Of a stretch of 64,000 bases of DNA, positions 1 to 13,800 are shown in pieces. Numbering within the stretch: the first letter of the stretch is position 1; every line of letters begins with the position of its first letter. Position numbers and translations under genes: made by a program. The stretch is from Spongilla lacustris (lineage: Eukaryota > Porifera > Demospongiae > Spongillida > Spongillidae), in the NCBI GenBank assembly GCA_949361645.1, contig OX442432.1, positions 3,130,598-3,194,597 on the forward strand, given 5' to 3'. The notes beneath the pieces were generated by a model, which saw nothing but the letters and a program-made list of their open reading frames with translations, was not told where the DNA came from and made no database searches.

Positions 1-39
1 AGACTGAGAATTTTAGTTTTTAAGTTCGTCTGGTTGGGG

Positions 40-290
40 TGGGGAGAAGGGAAGAAAGGAAAGGGGTAGGGAGGAGAAAGAGAGGGGTGAGGATATGAGA
101 AGAAAGGAAAGGGGTGGGGAGGAGGGAAGAAAGGAAAGGGGTGGGGAGGAGGAAAAGAAGGGTGAGGAGATGGGAAGAAAGGAAGGGGTGGGGAGGAGGA
201 GGAAGAGAAGGGTGGGAGGAGGAAGAGAGGGGGTAGGGAGGAGAAGGGAAGAAAGGAAAGGGGTGGGACGAAAGAAGGGAAGGGTGGTGT
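40..290. repeat. Polypurine tract in PACS intron
   Basis: About 250 bases of almost pure A/G on the plus strand, built from irregular copies of ggaaaggggtggggagg. On the transcribed strand of PACS it is polypyrimidine. It reads open in several frames only because of composition. Confidence 0.9.
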
Positions 291-392
291 GCATGGTGTC
301 TCGAAGGATGCAAAAACAACCACTAAGGTCATGTGTAATGTTCTGCCTGTTCTGTACTGACACCACTCTTTTCCACTTTTGCAGGCACTTAC

Positions 393-1328
393 ATCGATCT
401 ATGTATGTTGCACTGACCAAGGACCCGACAGTGACCACTGCAACATGCTCTTCAACCTTCTCTGCATAAAGGTAGACTGCTCCCTGAAAGCTGTGTTGTA
501 GGACATGTGCCATTGTGATCTCTCCGATGGCCAGTGTCTTGTAGCCTCCAATGGGACGCTGGCCGTAACGTTTACGTCTCTGAAGCTTCACTTGCAGCAA
601 ATTGCCACCACGTTTCAGAAAATGTGGGTACTAGAAAAAAAAAGGCAAAGTGGAGTGCTTCAACACATATGCCCCATATCTCCAGACAAGGGTGGATAAA
701 GGCCCCACGCATACTGACTAGCATGAGATGGTATCCATAAGCATAGCCTTGTGAGGCCTGAGTTAAGGTACATCACTGGCTGCATTCCATTACAGTGCCA
801 GCCATGCTAACAACCACAAATGAACGGCGACATTCTTAATCCGGATATGCAATGGGATGGTTATTACAGCAAATTATTTATTACTGCGTGTACACAATAT
901 TGACCAGCAACTTGCGACGGTGTGTTGACAAGAAAAAACGTAACACTGGACAAAATTTACCTGCAGGGAGAAAGTTACTTCCATTGGAACATCAAGGGTC
1001 CCGTCGGGTGATATATCAAATTCATTCGATCTCAAAGACCGATGAGGGGTTTTCATAGAAGCAGCAAGGACGACGGACGTAAGCCCAGGCTCAATGGACT
1101 TTACGATCTCAACACGGGTGACAGTCACTGTACAAAGTCTTTAACAATGCAAAAAAGGTAAACAACAATTCTAATTAGGGCGCACACAACTCACCTTGAT
1201 ACGCAGTTAGGCGGTACATTTCTTACTTCCCACGTTGAAAACAAATGCATTTTCGTAGTCAAGGAGGCGCTTCCCTCTCTTGCTTTTTCGTCTTCATGCG
1301 GAGGGTTACCATCAGTGTCGTCTGCCAT
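393..1328 (-). CDS. PACS1/2-like: PACS-family sorting adaptor, first three exons (partial)
   Basis: Phosphofurin acidic cluster sorting proteins link acidic-cluster cargo to AP-1/COPI coats in trans-Golgi and endosomal sorting. Model, read downward: exon 1 1328-1195 ([10 protein letters not shown], then HLFSTWEV), exon 2 1138-961 ([14 protein letters not shown], later TFSLQ), exon 3 630-393 ([29 protein letters not shown]). These match the N-terminal furin-binding region of PACS in order and spacing. All junctions are GT-AG and the phases join (134 nt, then 178 nt, then 238 nt). The rest of the gene lies left of the window; bases 1-392 are intron. The start ATG is the only one that reads into the conserved TWEV segment. 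PACS1 and PACS2 cannot be told apart here; invertebrates usually have one copy. Confidence 0.88.
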
Positions 1329-1427
1329 CGCCTTGGACATTCACTGATGACTCATCAAAACCACCCTTAGCCACGCCCACATCATCAACAACAGTGCGAC
1401 ACATCTTCCACGTATGTCATCGGATCC
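1329..1427. promoter_or_regulatory. Shared promoter gap PACS / STPG4-like
   Basis: Only 99 bases separate the two divergent start codons, so both 5' UTRs and any core promoter elements must overlap here. No clear TATA box is seen. The role is inferred from geometry. Confidence 0.5.
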
Positions 1428-2578
1428 ATGGAGGACGACAGCTCCAACGTCAAACCTGCAGACAGAATGACAACCCGCCAGCGGAGGGCGCTCAGCGCAA
1501 TAGCCCGCCCGAAAACGGGCGCGCTTCTCAGACCCCCTAGCGCCACGAAGCCGCGCAGACCGTACTCCGCATACACCCGTAGAGGTGCCGAAGACGATGC
1601 GCCCAAGTACGACCCGCCGCAATCCGAAAGAGAGTGGTGGAGATACTACGTAAAGGTTATTATTTGCATACCCGCCGCGATCGTGAGTTATAGTATAATA
1701 CATGTATGTACCCCACAATGCAGGAAACGCCTAATCCAGGCTCGTATAAAATTGGAACGTTCGTGGAAGAACTAGATAGAAAGACCAGCACGTATGGCTT
1801 TCGAGACAGCTCACGGGCCAAATCGGCCGGGCACGCCCGGTTTCAACGCAACGGGGATATTTTGCTACCGGGCGCATACGAACATTCGGACTTCTTGGAA
1901 GCTGTGACAAAGAAGCCAGCGACTTACGGTTTCAAAAATACTGACAGATACCAAGGGCCCAAAATAGGCCACGGTTATGGGGACAAGGTCTGGGTCCATT
2001 TGAGTAAAACACCTCACTTTTATAAAGCCACATTTGTCGTTCCAGGACATTAATACTAGTCCAGCGTTATACACCATTGCTCAAGACAACAACACAAACG
2101 ACAAACAAGAAGTGTAAGATATGATATGTGTAGTCCACAGTACTGTATGGACTGTTTTTTTTTTTTTTTTTTTTTTTCTCTAGACAAGCAACGTTCAAGT
2201 CCCAGGTACAGCGGACGCCTGGGTTTGTCATTCCAGTTAAGAGATGATATTATTCAGTTGCGTTGTTTTACATCTAATTACACTTCACAGGAAAAGATAC
2301 CGGGCCCAGGGCAGTATGATGGCACATTAGCTCACAAGGGAGCTCCTGTTACATCAATATTCAGATCAAAAGTACCCCGATTTGCGAATAGTGCAACGGT
2401 TAGGAATGTGTGATTGTATTGTGACTCATTTGATGTATGGATGGCACTGCTTGTTATGCTCCAGAAAGTACCTGGACCAGGAGCATATAATTATCAAGAC
2501 TCTGTTTTTGGACAGCCAAGACCTCTCTCAGCTGTGCACCTGCATTTGAAAAAAAAGCATGGGCTAAGTACTGTCTAG
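1428..2578 (+). CDS. STPG4: Sperm-tail PG-rich repeat protein (STPG4-like)
   Basis: SHIPPO/STPG proteins are small axoneme or sperm-tail proteins with Pro-Gly-rich repeats. Exons: 1428-1649, 1724-1987, 2291-2398, 2465-2578; about 235 residues, phase 0 at every junction. Repeats seen: NPGSY, LPGAY, IPGPGQY, VPGPGAY. The segments ETPNPGSYKIGTFVEEL, SDFLEAVTKKPATYGFK and VTSIFRSKVPRF line up in order with vertebrate STPG4, which has a similar length (248). A further 39-nt exon at 2184-2222 (TSNVQVPGTADAW) would fit in frame, sits behind a 20-plus-T tract ending ctag, and ends at a usable gt; its use is uncertain. The N-terminal basic region is not conserved. Confidence 0.8.
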
Positions 2579-3200
2579 TGCACTTCAATTCTGTTCATTT
2601 TTACTGATGTGTGGAAACGTTTGTATATTGATCTATGTCGGTTTGGAATAAGAGCCTCATTTATGTGGAATCTGAATCAGTAGAATGATTAGTGGTGGTT
2701 CTGATCTCACTGTATCCTGTATCAATCATAACAAGAATTGTTCATACTGCTTGACATACCTCTTGATAAGCTTTTCATTTGTGATTGGATTTTTTTGCAT
2801 TATTCATGCTACCATTTATCTTATTTGGTTCTGAATAATGAGAGACTAAGCTGTTTTCTGCTTCTCCATAGTGATACTACTAACATTATTGCAACCCAGC
2901 CATGCTAAATCTGTTTGCAAATGCTTCAATATCCTTGGTTGAAGACGTTGCAATAGTTTGTGTTTGTCAGATAAAATCTGGCCCAATTGATGTAGTTGAT
3001 CATGAAATATTAGCACCTTATTTTCATTTATACTGAATTGGCTCAAGGTATATTTCTTTTAACAGATAGCGTCAAGTTTTTTACGTTTACTAAACTTGAT
3101 GCTGGTCAGAGCCAATGCAAGGGCCCTGCTAGGCAGGAGCCTGCGTTAAATACTAGGACTTAAGTTAGTTTTATACATGTGCTTTTAATACATCTTCTGT
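2579..3200. other. Gene-free AT-rich spacer
   Basis: Intergenic DNA after the STPG4-like stop. Frames are short and broken and no repeat structure stands out. Confidence 0.6.
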
Positions 3201-3255
3201 AATATCAATGTATTACATTTAACAGAAGCAAAGTAGACCTGTCGTCAGGCGCACA

Positions 3256-3699
3256 TTGGGAGTTAAGGTGGAGGTTGGCAACAACTTAAGTAGAGACCAC
3301 AGCAAGACCTGTCCAGCTGACATTGTGCTTCCTAACGGGGTCTTGGGCAGAACTGCAGCATTAGATGTGTCCATCACCTCACTGCTAAATCCTGTCACTT
3401 TGTTGGAAGTGGGAGTGTCGGCCACAGCTGCTGCCCAGGCCACTAAGTATAGGAAGCACCAAGCTAATGACCCCAAATGCTCAGAGCTAGGATGGGTATG
3501 TGTCCCCATGGTTGTTGAAACCTATGGGGCTTGGGGAAAAGAAGCCACTGCCATCATCTCCGCAGTAGCCTCCAGACTTGCCACTTCCATGTGTCGGCCA
3601 AAGTCCATCCTACTGAACGAGATCTATGGCCGGTTGAACCTCAACCTTGTCTGTGCCAATGCTACAGCTATCCTCTCTAGGATAGCTCCTCCACCATAG
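3256..3699 (+). pseudogene. Retroelement C-terminal domain fragment (copy 1)
   Basis: An open frame of 147 codons with the pattern ADIVLPNG, GRTAALDVSITS, KCSELGWVCVP, ETYGAWGKEA and EIYGRLNL. I recognise this as the C-terminal part of a reverse-transcriptase polyprotein family that is abundant in sponge and cnidarian genomes. No RT domain precedes it, so it is a 5'-truncated copy, as expected for target-primed retrotransposition. The conserved Asp/Glu pattern could be nuclease-like; that is inference. Other fragments of the family lie near 4.1, 37.8, 44.4 and 52.4 kb. Confidence 0.65.
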
Positions 3700-3954
3700 A
3701 GCTGAATATTGTATTTATGTGCTATAATTGTATAATCTGATGTACATGTATTTTCACTTTTTAAGTCAATGTCTATTATGTGTACATTGTTTCATTATTA
3801 CAACTAATAATAACAATAATTCCCGAGATAAGCCATTATACATATAAAGTGGAAATAACACAATGTTAACACTGCAGCTACATTGCTATCACCCTAAGGG
3901 AGAAAGCAGCCAAACCAGAGTCATATTAAGGTTGCCATATAGGGTGTGTTGGTC

Positions 3955-4215
3955 CTAGTGGCATGGTGTGATGCTGGCAACCTCTTTGCCCCAAGCTCCA
4001 TTAGGGGAAATGCATGTCCACCCCAGCTCAGAGCACTTGTGGATGTACTTGGCTAAGTGTTTTCTAACCACTGCCACTGACCCTACTTCAGAGTGAATGG
4101 ATGGGTTAAGTGGAGATGTCACAGTGAGGTCAAAGGCAGTAGGGCTTGCTAGCACAGAGCCAGATAGAAGCAAGGACATGAGCACAGGAGTCCACTGCCA
4201 GCTGGCAGGCAACTT
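3955..4215 (-). pseudogene. Retroelement C-terminal domain fragment (copy 2)
   Basis: Reading leftward, TAFDLTVTSPLNPS, VRKHLAKYIHKCSELGWTC and NGAWGKEVA match copy 1 but lack several internal residues. It is a decayed copy in opposite orientation a few hundred bases from copy 1. Confidence 0.6.
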
Positions 4216-4419
4216 CATAGTCACATATAGTGATGCTGCTGAGTTGTGTGATAATTTTCTGTGCAATACAACAGTGCAATGATACATGTGTATGTTACAT
4301 AAGATATACATCAAACATTAAAACATCCCGTTTAACTTGCCACACCCCTAGAAACAACCTCACAAACACGCTAATTCCTCATGACGACAGCTACAAAGTA
4401 TTTGATTGGTTGGTTGTAT

Positions 4420-5267
4420 CATAGATATTAGACTGGAAGGGATTGGAAACCGCGCACGTGCGCCATACATTTCAATAGAACGTAGCGGGGACACTCCTGG
4501 CAGTTGCTAATTGGTTAGTCTGGCACCTCGCCCCTCAAAAGTTTTTGGTCAAGTACACAAGAGGCAAATAAGAAGAGTAGTATAAGGTAGCGCACGAACT
4601 GTGGATCACAAAGAAGTAAGTCTTTTTTTAATACTCCATTCCTAAGAGAAGATATTAGACTTAAAGCGCTCCATGTCTAGAATTAAACTCACCGGTACTA
4701 CGCCCGAACAAAGCGACGTAAAGGTACGGCGTTACGATAGGCAGATTGAGCACTGTGTTTTACGTACCACAGTATAGTTTTTGTGACATGAATGCGTCGT
4801 ACTCGATATAAAAAAAAAAAAAAACTTACTTTTGACTAGGTGTGGAACTCACCGGTATAGCGACCGTAGCTTTGTCGTAAAAATTCTGAAAAGTTGACTA
4901 CCAGATAGCCAGATGAAAACTATGTGCCAACGGATAGTTAGTTTGCCGTCTGTGCGTTTTCTACGACCAAAAAAAAATCTAAAAGCTAAGCCTTTAATTC
5001 GCGCGCAATTTTTGCCCTAGAGATAAAACAAATCATCGTCAATAATGTGGTCGATTGCACCCTGAAAATCATCTGAATGTGAAATAAAACAACCTACAAA
5101 ACTATGAACTTTATGAAAAGTGTTCCCTTTACCACAATCCACGGATACGTTCTTTTCCGCTCGCTCCTGTGCAAACGTTGTACCCGTAAAGGCCTGGGGA
5201 CTTGAACTGCCAGGACTGTACTTGTTAATTGGTCTGGTTTCCAATCCCTTCCAGTCTAATATCTATG
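4420..5267. mobile_element. 848-bp TIR element, copy A
   Basis: Bounded by inverted repeats of about 30 bp (catagatattagactgg at the left, complement at the right, both containing gattggaaac). Flanked by an exact 7-bp direct repeat gttgtat (4413-4419 and 5268-5274). Nearly identical to 41904-42751 over its full length, with only a few substitutions or single-base shifts. It carries no transposase-sized frame. It does carry a 75-codon minus-strand frame (5244-5017) whose ATG lies in the right inverted repeat. Likely a non-autonomous DNA transposon moved by a transposase elsewhere. Confidence 0.85.
5017..5244 (-). CDS. 75-residue ORF inside TIR element, function unknown
   Basis: Starts METRPINKYS and ends DDDLFYL. 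The same frame with the same sequence is present in copy B at 42728-42501. No domain recognised. The start codon lies inside the terminal repeat. It may be a remnant of a longer element protein or a chance frame kept because both copies are young. Confidence 0.3.
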   Translation of the reverse strand: METRPINKYSPGSSSPQAFTGTTFAQERAEKNVSVDCGKGNTFHKVHSFVGCFISHSDDFQGAIDHIIDDDLFYL

Positions 5268-5694
5268 GTTGTATTGCAGCAATGTTATACATGTACATGT
5301 ATGTATTGCAGCGAGCTGTGAATAAAGTTGGCTTCAAGCTATGAAAGTAGGAAGTGCAATCAAGCGGTGGGAATGCATGGTCAAGTAACGGGGCGTGGCG
5401 GCGTTTTTTTTTTTGTTTTGTGTGTGTGTGCAGCTTTTTCTGCTTCAGTCACCATGGCAAACAAACTCCTGAGCGTTTAGGTACATACCCCTACAACATG
5501 CAACAACAGTACATATCCTTACACGCGAATTTCAGTTATAATGGTGTTTCGGGCGCCAAAATCACTTCGATGGTGTGATTGAAGCACATGTAAACACATG
5601 TAAAAGCAGGCAATAATATAATATAAATCACTACAGGTTGTAGATTCACGAATAGTACAGTCATGTTTTGCCGGACAGTACAATCTGCAGCCAT
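5268..5694. other. Spacer between TIR element and calmodulin 3' end
   Basis: Contains a T-run near 5406-5415 and otherwise unremarkable sequence. It probably includes the calmodulin 3' UTR (minus strand). Confidence 0.5.
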
Positions 5695-6319
<625 letters not shown>

Positions 6320-6649
6320 ATTTCCTTGCTTGCAGTCAGGATTCTGGTTAAACAAATTTCGGCGGTCTTTGTACTACACCTGCAGATAAACTTCCGGCAA
6401 GCAGCACCTACATTTGATTGGTTGGATGCAATGCAGCATGTTGCTAGGAAACAAACAGTGCTCACCACCATGTTCACGCATGCGCCTAGTCTCGTTCTCT
6501 TTAACCACGTGTGAGGGCGCTGTCGCACACTAAATGCTCGGTACGTTATCGTGGGATAATGATTATACCCGATTTTGTATATGTGTATTTCTTTCATGCC
6601 AAAAACTGGTGTCATTTCGTCTGCGTTTCCTCTGCGCTTTTAGGGTAGG
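6320..6649. promoter_or_regulatory. Divergent promoter gap calmodulin / RPS27A
   Basis: About 330 bases between divergent start codons of two highly expressed genes. A pyrimidine-rich stretch (tttcctctgcgctttt) just before the RPS27A ATG resembles the 5'-TOP start of ribosomal protein mRNAs; this is inference from composition. Confidence 0.45.
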
Positions 6650-7309
<660 letters not shown>

Positions 7310-7819
7310 TAGCTGTAACATGCGTTGTTGAATTTATTTGTCACAGTTGGGGCGTATTGATTGGAATCGCTTTGTTGCGCCTAATGGGTTATGCAATGCG
7401 TTTTTTATGGCACATAGACTTAGCCATGTGACGCGTAGAATAACTGTTCGTTCGTACTTCCGCATGCAGTAGTGTGATATCATAAAGTTTATGATTTATT
7501 TTAGGGCGTATTAATTGGAATCGTTTGGTACAATACGTTTTGTAGCTATACGTGACATCAATGTACGTCTGGTTTGCGAGGCTGTATTTCCGCCCGCAGA
7601 AACCAGTTGGGGATCATAACGACAGGAAAGCCCAAGAACTTCATCGCCATAACATGCAAAACGAGTCTACTCCAGTAGTCATAAAGTATTTTTAATATAA
7701 TGTATTGAACAAACGAACGATGATTCGATGAATACTTGATGACAGTGATTCAAAGGATTGGACTTAAAACATATTGGTTGTGCTCGTGTATGAAAAGCCT
7801 CTTCTAAAACAGCATGTGA
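7310..7819. other. Convergent spacer RPS27A / MTIF2
   Basis: Three-prime ends of two converging genes. Contains a degenerate local duplication: gggcgtattgattggaatcg near 7351 recurs as gggcgtattaattggaatcg near 7504. No gene seen. Confidence 0.5.
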
Positions 7820-10800
7820 TTAGAACCCTAAATTCCACATCAGTTTCTGAGAAGTTTGTTTCCTTGTAAAACACTGAATAGTGTCCCCTGCTTCAAATTC
7901 TGGGTCAACTGAAAAACTAATGCCACATTCAGTTTCTTTTCGCGCAGCTGTGATGTCTTCGATTCCTTGTTTCATTCCAATAATAGGTCCTTCGTGAATT
8001 ATCTGTCCAAAGGATAAGGAAATATAAAACCAAAAACAACATGGATGGTCATACCTCATTACCTTCCCTTGCCTGAGTAGTCTGTATGTGGCATTTCGCA
8101 CTAGTTTGCCCTGCTTGACCCTACAACCTCCAACAGTTGCTCGTCGTGCTCCAGTGAGTTTGAATACTTTCAGAACAACAGCCTCTCCAATAATCTCCTC
8201 CTCCCATTCTAAGGGCAGAAATGTCTCCAGCTTTTCCTAAATGAACAAGATGGCAGCATGGAGTGGTACTGTACAAGTAGGCTCGTGTCAAGAAATTCTC
8301 ACCTTGAGCAGCTCGATAAGCTTGTATATCACATTGTGAGTGATCAAAGCAACTTCTTTCTGTTTGATCAGGGCAGCAGTGGACTTTGTACAAGAAACAT
8401 TGAACCCAAGAATGATTGCTATTTGTCAATAGTAAAAAACAATTAGTGCACAGCAGTTTAGATAATAATCACTACCAATAACTACGTGCTTACCATTCAA
8501 GGAAGCTGCAAGTTCAACATCAGAGTCAGTTATCTGTCCAACTCCAGAGTGGACTACCTTTAGGTCAAGCTTCTCAGGTGGGTGTGCCTTTAGTACACCA
8601 ATAAGTGCTTCCACAGAACCAGCAACATCACCTTCGGAAAGAGAAGTACATATACATACATGTATACACACAATATACATATGTATATACATACATACAT
8701 ACCCCAAAAACATATATAAACATGCACATACACACATTGATGTGAGACAAACCTTGTACTACAAGTGGAATACAAGGGACAGCCGGAGCATCACTTGGCT
8801 TAGCAGCACGCTCCACACACACCTGTAAATCCCTGTTTTTCCTCCTCTGCTGCATTACAATGCGAAAATCAACCACTTTCTGTGCCTTATGCTCCCCCTC
8901 CACCTAAAACAAGTAGACAACGGGATCACAAGTATGTGCACATTTATCTAGTCACGGAACTAGCTTTCCTGCAAACACTCATTCCCGGCCAAAGGCAGCT
9001 CCTTCCAGCCACCGGTCAGTACAGGAGTGGAGGGTGTGGCCTGATGCACGGGCCTCTTCCATTCGTCCTGCATCATCCGTATCTTACCCCATGTCGTCCC
9101 GGCAACCAAAATGTCGCCACGGCGCAAGGTGCCATGCTGAACAATTACTGTTGCCACAGGCCTAATGGGTACAAAGCAATGACAATAACTTGAAGCAGTG
9201 GGGAGCACTCATACCCAAGGCCCTTGTCAATTCTTGATTCGATGACGACCCCTTCCACAGGGCCATGGGGATCAGCTGTGCAGTCACATAGTTCAGCCTG
9301 TGCCAGAACAGCCTCCACTAGGGCATCCAGTCCAGTACCCTAGCATGGATTTTGCACTCAGATCAGCTAAATACCTTTACAGAAATGACGTGTTAGGTGT
9401 TAGCATGACAACAGCACAGCAAAGCAAATTTTCATACTCACGACATATTTACCTAAAATGGCTAAAATGGTTTAAATAGACTCCTTTCTTAATCACAATG
9501 AATACGGCCGTTCACAGATGTATACATGTTGGGAGAGATGTGCGCACACATAGTTGCCGGGTGATGATGGACACATGCGCATACCTGTAGTTACCGTTAG
9601 TACCTGAGCGAGCTGACTATTTTTGTTTTTTGTTGGTATTTACTCCATCACCTAAGGGTGATGTTACCATCTGGGCTGGGGATCTGGCACAGAAGGGGAG
9701 GTGCCATCTCACCACACCCCCAAATGCTGGGCTGCACCCATCCGATCAATAGTCATAAGGGTCCCCTCCCAAGACAAGCCCACAGATAAGGTTAAATATA
9801 CATGAAGGAGGTATATTGAAATGAGTCAGAGTGCACAACTCCACAACAGGAACAACTAAAGTTCATTCATAGCAACGCTTGAAACATCGTTAGGTGAGAA
9901 AACACAGGTTGTGGGGACAGTATTCATGAATCCTAAAATGTATACAGTTGGATGCCAACCAAGGGGGGAACAGAGTGGGCACTTGACAGACAATAAATAT
10001 AGTCTGATTCTGTAACATACATGCAGTTTAGTTAGATTATGCCTTGAAACAGCAATGCTACATGCACACATCCCAATGCTACACAGATGACAAAGGATGA
10101 CCAGTAAGTTAACAAAGGCATTGCCACCAAATCGAGAAGTGTAATAGCACCAATCAATACTATCTATTAATGTGCCTTGCTCTGATGAAAGGATATGGGA
10201 AAGAGAGACCTACAGGGAGTTTTTCAAGATTTGAATTTTTTAATATTTCTGATAATTAGATAATTTGAAATGTTCTCTACAAAATGATACCAATGCAAGT
10301 ATTCATCTTGTCCTAGTAAAAAACATGTACTGTAGGTCCCTTTCCACACAGTCCCTCCTCACATGATCACATTGGGTGTGTCCACAAAAGAATACAACAT
10401 TGTAATTATTAACTACCACTTGTACTAATAATTGGAGCTCGAGGGTCAAATCTAACCAACAGTGCACATACCTTCAATCCTGAAATCTCGACTGCCTGCA
10501 CCTCCCCTCCAAACTCCTCTAGCTGTATACCATGGTGCAAAAGGTCACGCTTCACCTTAGCCTACAAACAGATACACCAGTCACTGAACAGGACACAGCT
10601 GTATGCTGGCTCACTATATCAGCACCATATTTGTCACACTTATTAATAGCCACCACAACAGGCACTGCCGAAAACGAAAAACAAAACAGACCAGCTCAAA
10701 TAAACACTGGAGCACTTTTATTAACAACAAACCTTTTGTACGGTTCACAAGTTTTATACATTCCACTGTTTGGGCCATAATTCCATCGTCAGCGGCTACC

Positions 10801-13800
10801 ACCAGAACCACCACATCTGTGACATCTGCTCCTCTAGCTCGCATGGCACTGAACGCAGCATGTCCAGGAGTGTCCAGAAAGGTGATTTGATTGCCATTTG
10901 CTAATGGAACTAGAATTTTGGAAAGGTTTTTAAATAACATTTTTGTGAAATACACCATAAAAGCACCAACCATCCCAGAGCATGGTAGGTTTGTATTTTG
11001 CTCACTCATTCATTCATGTGTTCTCATGCCTTTACTACTTTCCACTCTGGAATTAGTATTAATCCAATTATGCACACAAAAAAAATCAACCCACACAAAA
11101 GTTCAAGTACCAAAGGCATGGGCACCTCCGGGATCAGTACCCAAATTGCGGTTTTTGTTGTTGCTGGGTAGTGCACAAGAAATTAATATAGGCAGGAGGA
11201 GGAGCATAGTTGTCACAACCTAACGATTATACGTGTGTTGATAGGAAATACATTCTATTATTAACTACTAGGAAGTCATTTAAACTTCACATCTATTATT
11301 TTACATGTCATGTGACATCCGTTGCACAAAAGAGTTAGAGGGAGAGAATTAAATATTTAAGTGTACACAGTACACTTGGCACAGCCTTCTTCATAGGGTG
11401 CACTTTGAAATAGTACGCATGCAATCAAAACACCCCCCATGCACCTTCCCCACATCTATTCCCTTGGCCTCACTCCCTTTCGTAGCTGTCATGAAATCTT
11501 ACAATACATATGTAGCATCTGTACAGCACTCCATTAACCAGCCACCAACTGCTCATAACATCAGTGAAAGAAAAGAGTGAATGACAAGAACCATCAAGCT
11601 TACCCCGTACCCAATTATTGGTAATCCATGTTCCCAAGATTGTTTCCAAGATATAGTCATGTGTTCACAAGTCATGTGATCCCAATGTATAGTCGTGTGG
11701 TCCCAAAATAGTCATGTGTTCCCAAGATATAGTTCATGTGTTCCCAAGATATAGTCATGTGTTCCCAAGATATAGTTCATGTGTTCCCAAGATATAGTCA
11801 TGTGTTCCCAAGATATAGTCATGTGTTCCCAAGATACAGTCATATGTTTCTGAGATGTAGGTCATGTGTTCCCAAGAGTCATATGTTCCTAAGGTCACGG
11901 CTTTGAAAGGAGCAACTGCTGCACCTTTCCAATGTACCTGTTGTCCAATCTGATGGTGTTGATTGTACACTGACAAATAAATCACTTTGCAATGGACCAG
12001 TTACAGAGATGAGGAATTTGAGAACTACCATAATTTGTACACATCACATCCGAAGGTACATTCCATTGTTTACGCAAAATGGCTGAGTTGCTTGCTTCAA
12101 GCCCAAATGTTACGCTCACAGATCAGATATTCCTGGGGCTAGTTTAGAGGACCCTATGGACCAACACACAATGCCAAAGCTAACATGGTGGCTTCTTTGC
12201 CGCAGTATTAAACCGTTGGTATCACGAAGCAGCTGTTGATGAAGTTATTGCTGTTTAGTGCAAATGTATCATATCTGTTAAAAGTGCATTACTGTTCGTT
12301 CTTAAGGAATCATAATAAGGATTGAAGAAGTAAGGAGTAGTCAGATGTCAGTAGTTGATGTGGACGGGACCTATTTGTATGCAAAACAACAGAAGCTTAT
12401 ACAGACTGGCATACAAGTAGTCCCTGGTCCTTAGTGTTCCCCATCTCCACCTCTTACTGGGTGGGAACTTGTAACAAGTGACAGTGCACTGAATATTGCA
12501 CAAAGATGTCCCATCATTACTACAGGTAATGTAGTGATGCAATCGTTACTTGCTATGGTATTTGTACAAGAACTTTGTAACGGATACAATCACTGGGCAT
12601 TTGGAGCAGCTTCAAGTGAAAACAATGCATCCTCACTATTTTCATGCATGCATATCTGTGGTACTCTAGCACCCTCAATGAAACCAGGGACTTATAATGT
12701 TTACCTCCTATTAAACTGAGTGTGCCCACTTACAACGATTCAAGTGGCAACATGTGAATGTGCAGCTGGGTGAGCAGAGTGCATGCCTCTTTGTTATATA
12801 CATATACATGCAATGATTGTATATTTTTAGGAGGTCAGCTAGTTGCACCCATTGTCTGTTGTGCTGCAAGCACTTGTTGCACTGGCCACCTTCAACCTCC
12901 AGTGTACCGGAAGCTGCTATGCCTGTCACATCATATCTTTGCCAATGGAAGGTTCCGAAGAAAAAACCCTTTAAATGTCAGCAGCTGTGTGCCAGAAGCA
13001 TATCGTAAGCAGAAAAAGGGAAGAGTTAGCGTTGCAGAAGATTTTGACCCTTGACCAACAGAACTATGAAGCAATGCTATGTCTTTGCTTCCTGCCTTAC
13101 TCAAAAGTGTTCAAGGTGAATCACTTGGAATATCGATTTTCTTGGCTGTTCAACACTGTCCCAAAACTATTCCAACTGGTGCGCCCAACATTTCAACCAT
13201 TTCTGAGCTAAGAGGCACTGTATCAGCATTTAAGGAGTCTTTAAATGCCTTTAGAGAAATTTGTGAGATAGAAAATAATACTTAGGGAGCAACAGAATTC
13301 TTCCATGTGGCAATCAGTTCGTAAGTATCGAATAACCGCTTCAGATTTGGTGAAATTCTTAATCAAAAGCAAATATTCCTCTTGATGTAATAGTTAGGAG
13401 TATTTTGCATCCACACAACGTCACTTCAGATGTACCAGAATGGGGGGGTATATGGAATGAGCCAAAAGCCATCCAAGCATTAGCTACAACAAAGCACACA
13501 TTTTACTGTTAGACCTTCAGGCTTTTTATAAAGTTAGTGAGACACATCCATTCCTTGGAGCATGGAATAGTCCATGACAGGTCAAATCAGGAGCATGAAT
13601 ACGGTTTGGTAGAAGTGAAGTGTCCATATTCCCACGGGCCCATAGGGATGTTACTCCATTTGAAGCCAGCCCTACTCCAGGATTTTGCTGTATGAGTATT
13701 CTAAATGACAGCAACACTCCTGAACTGTGGCTTGGAGAAAATCACAATTACTATGCTCAAGTACAAGGCCAGATGGCAGTAGGACAGAGAACATGGTGTG

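Noticed and set aside
13..392. Continuation of the 195-codon minus frame left of PACS exon 3
   Set aside because: After the donor at 392 the frame is low-complexity Ser/Pro/Leu from a polypyrimidine tract; family similarity stops at the splice site.
12060..12147. Short plus frame [10 protein letters not shown] as start of the YqaJ gene
   Set aside because: Stops after about 28 codons and has no family match; kept out of the pseudogene span.
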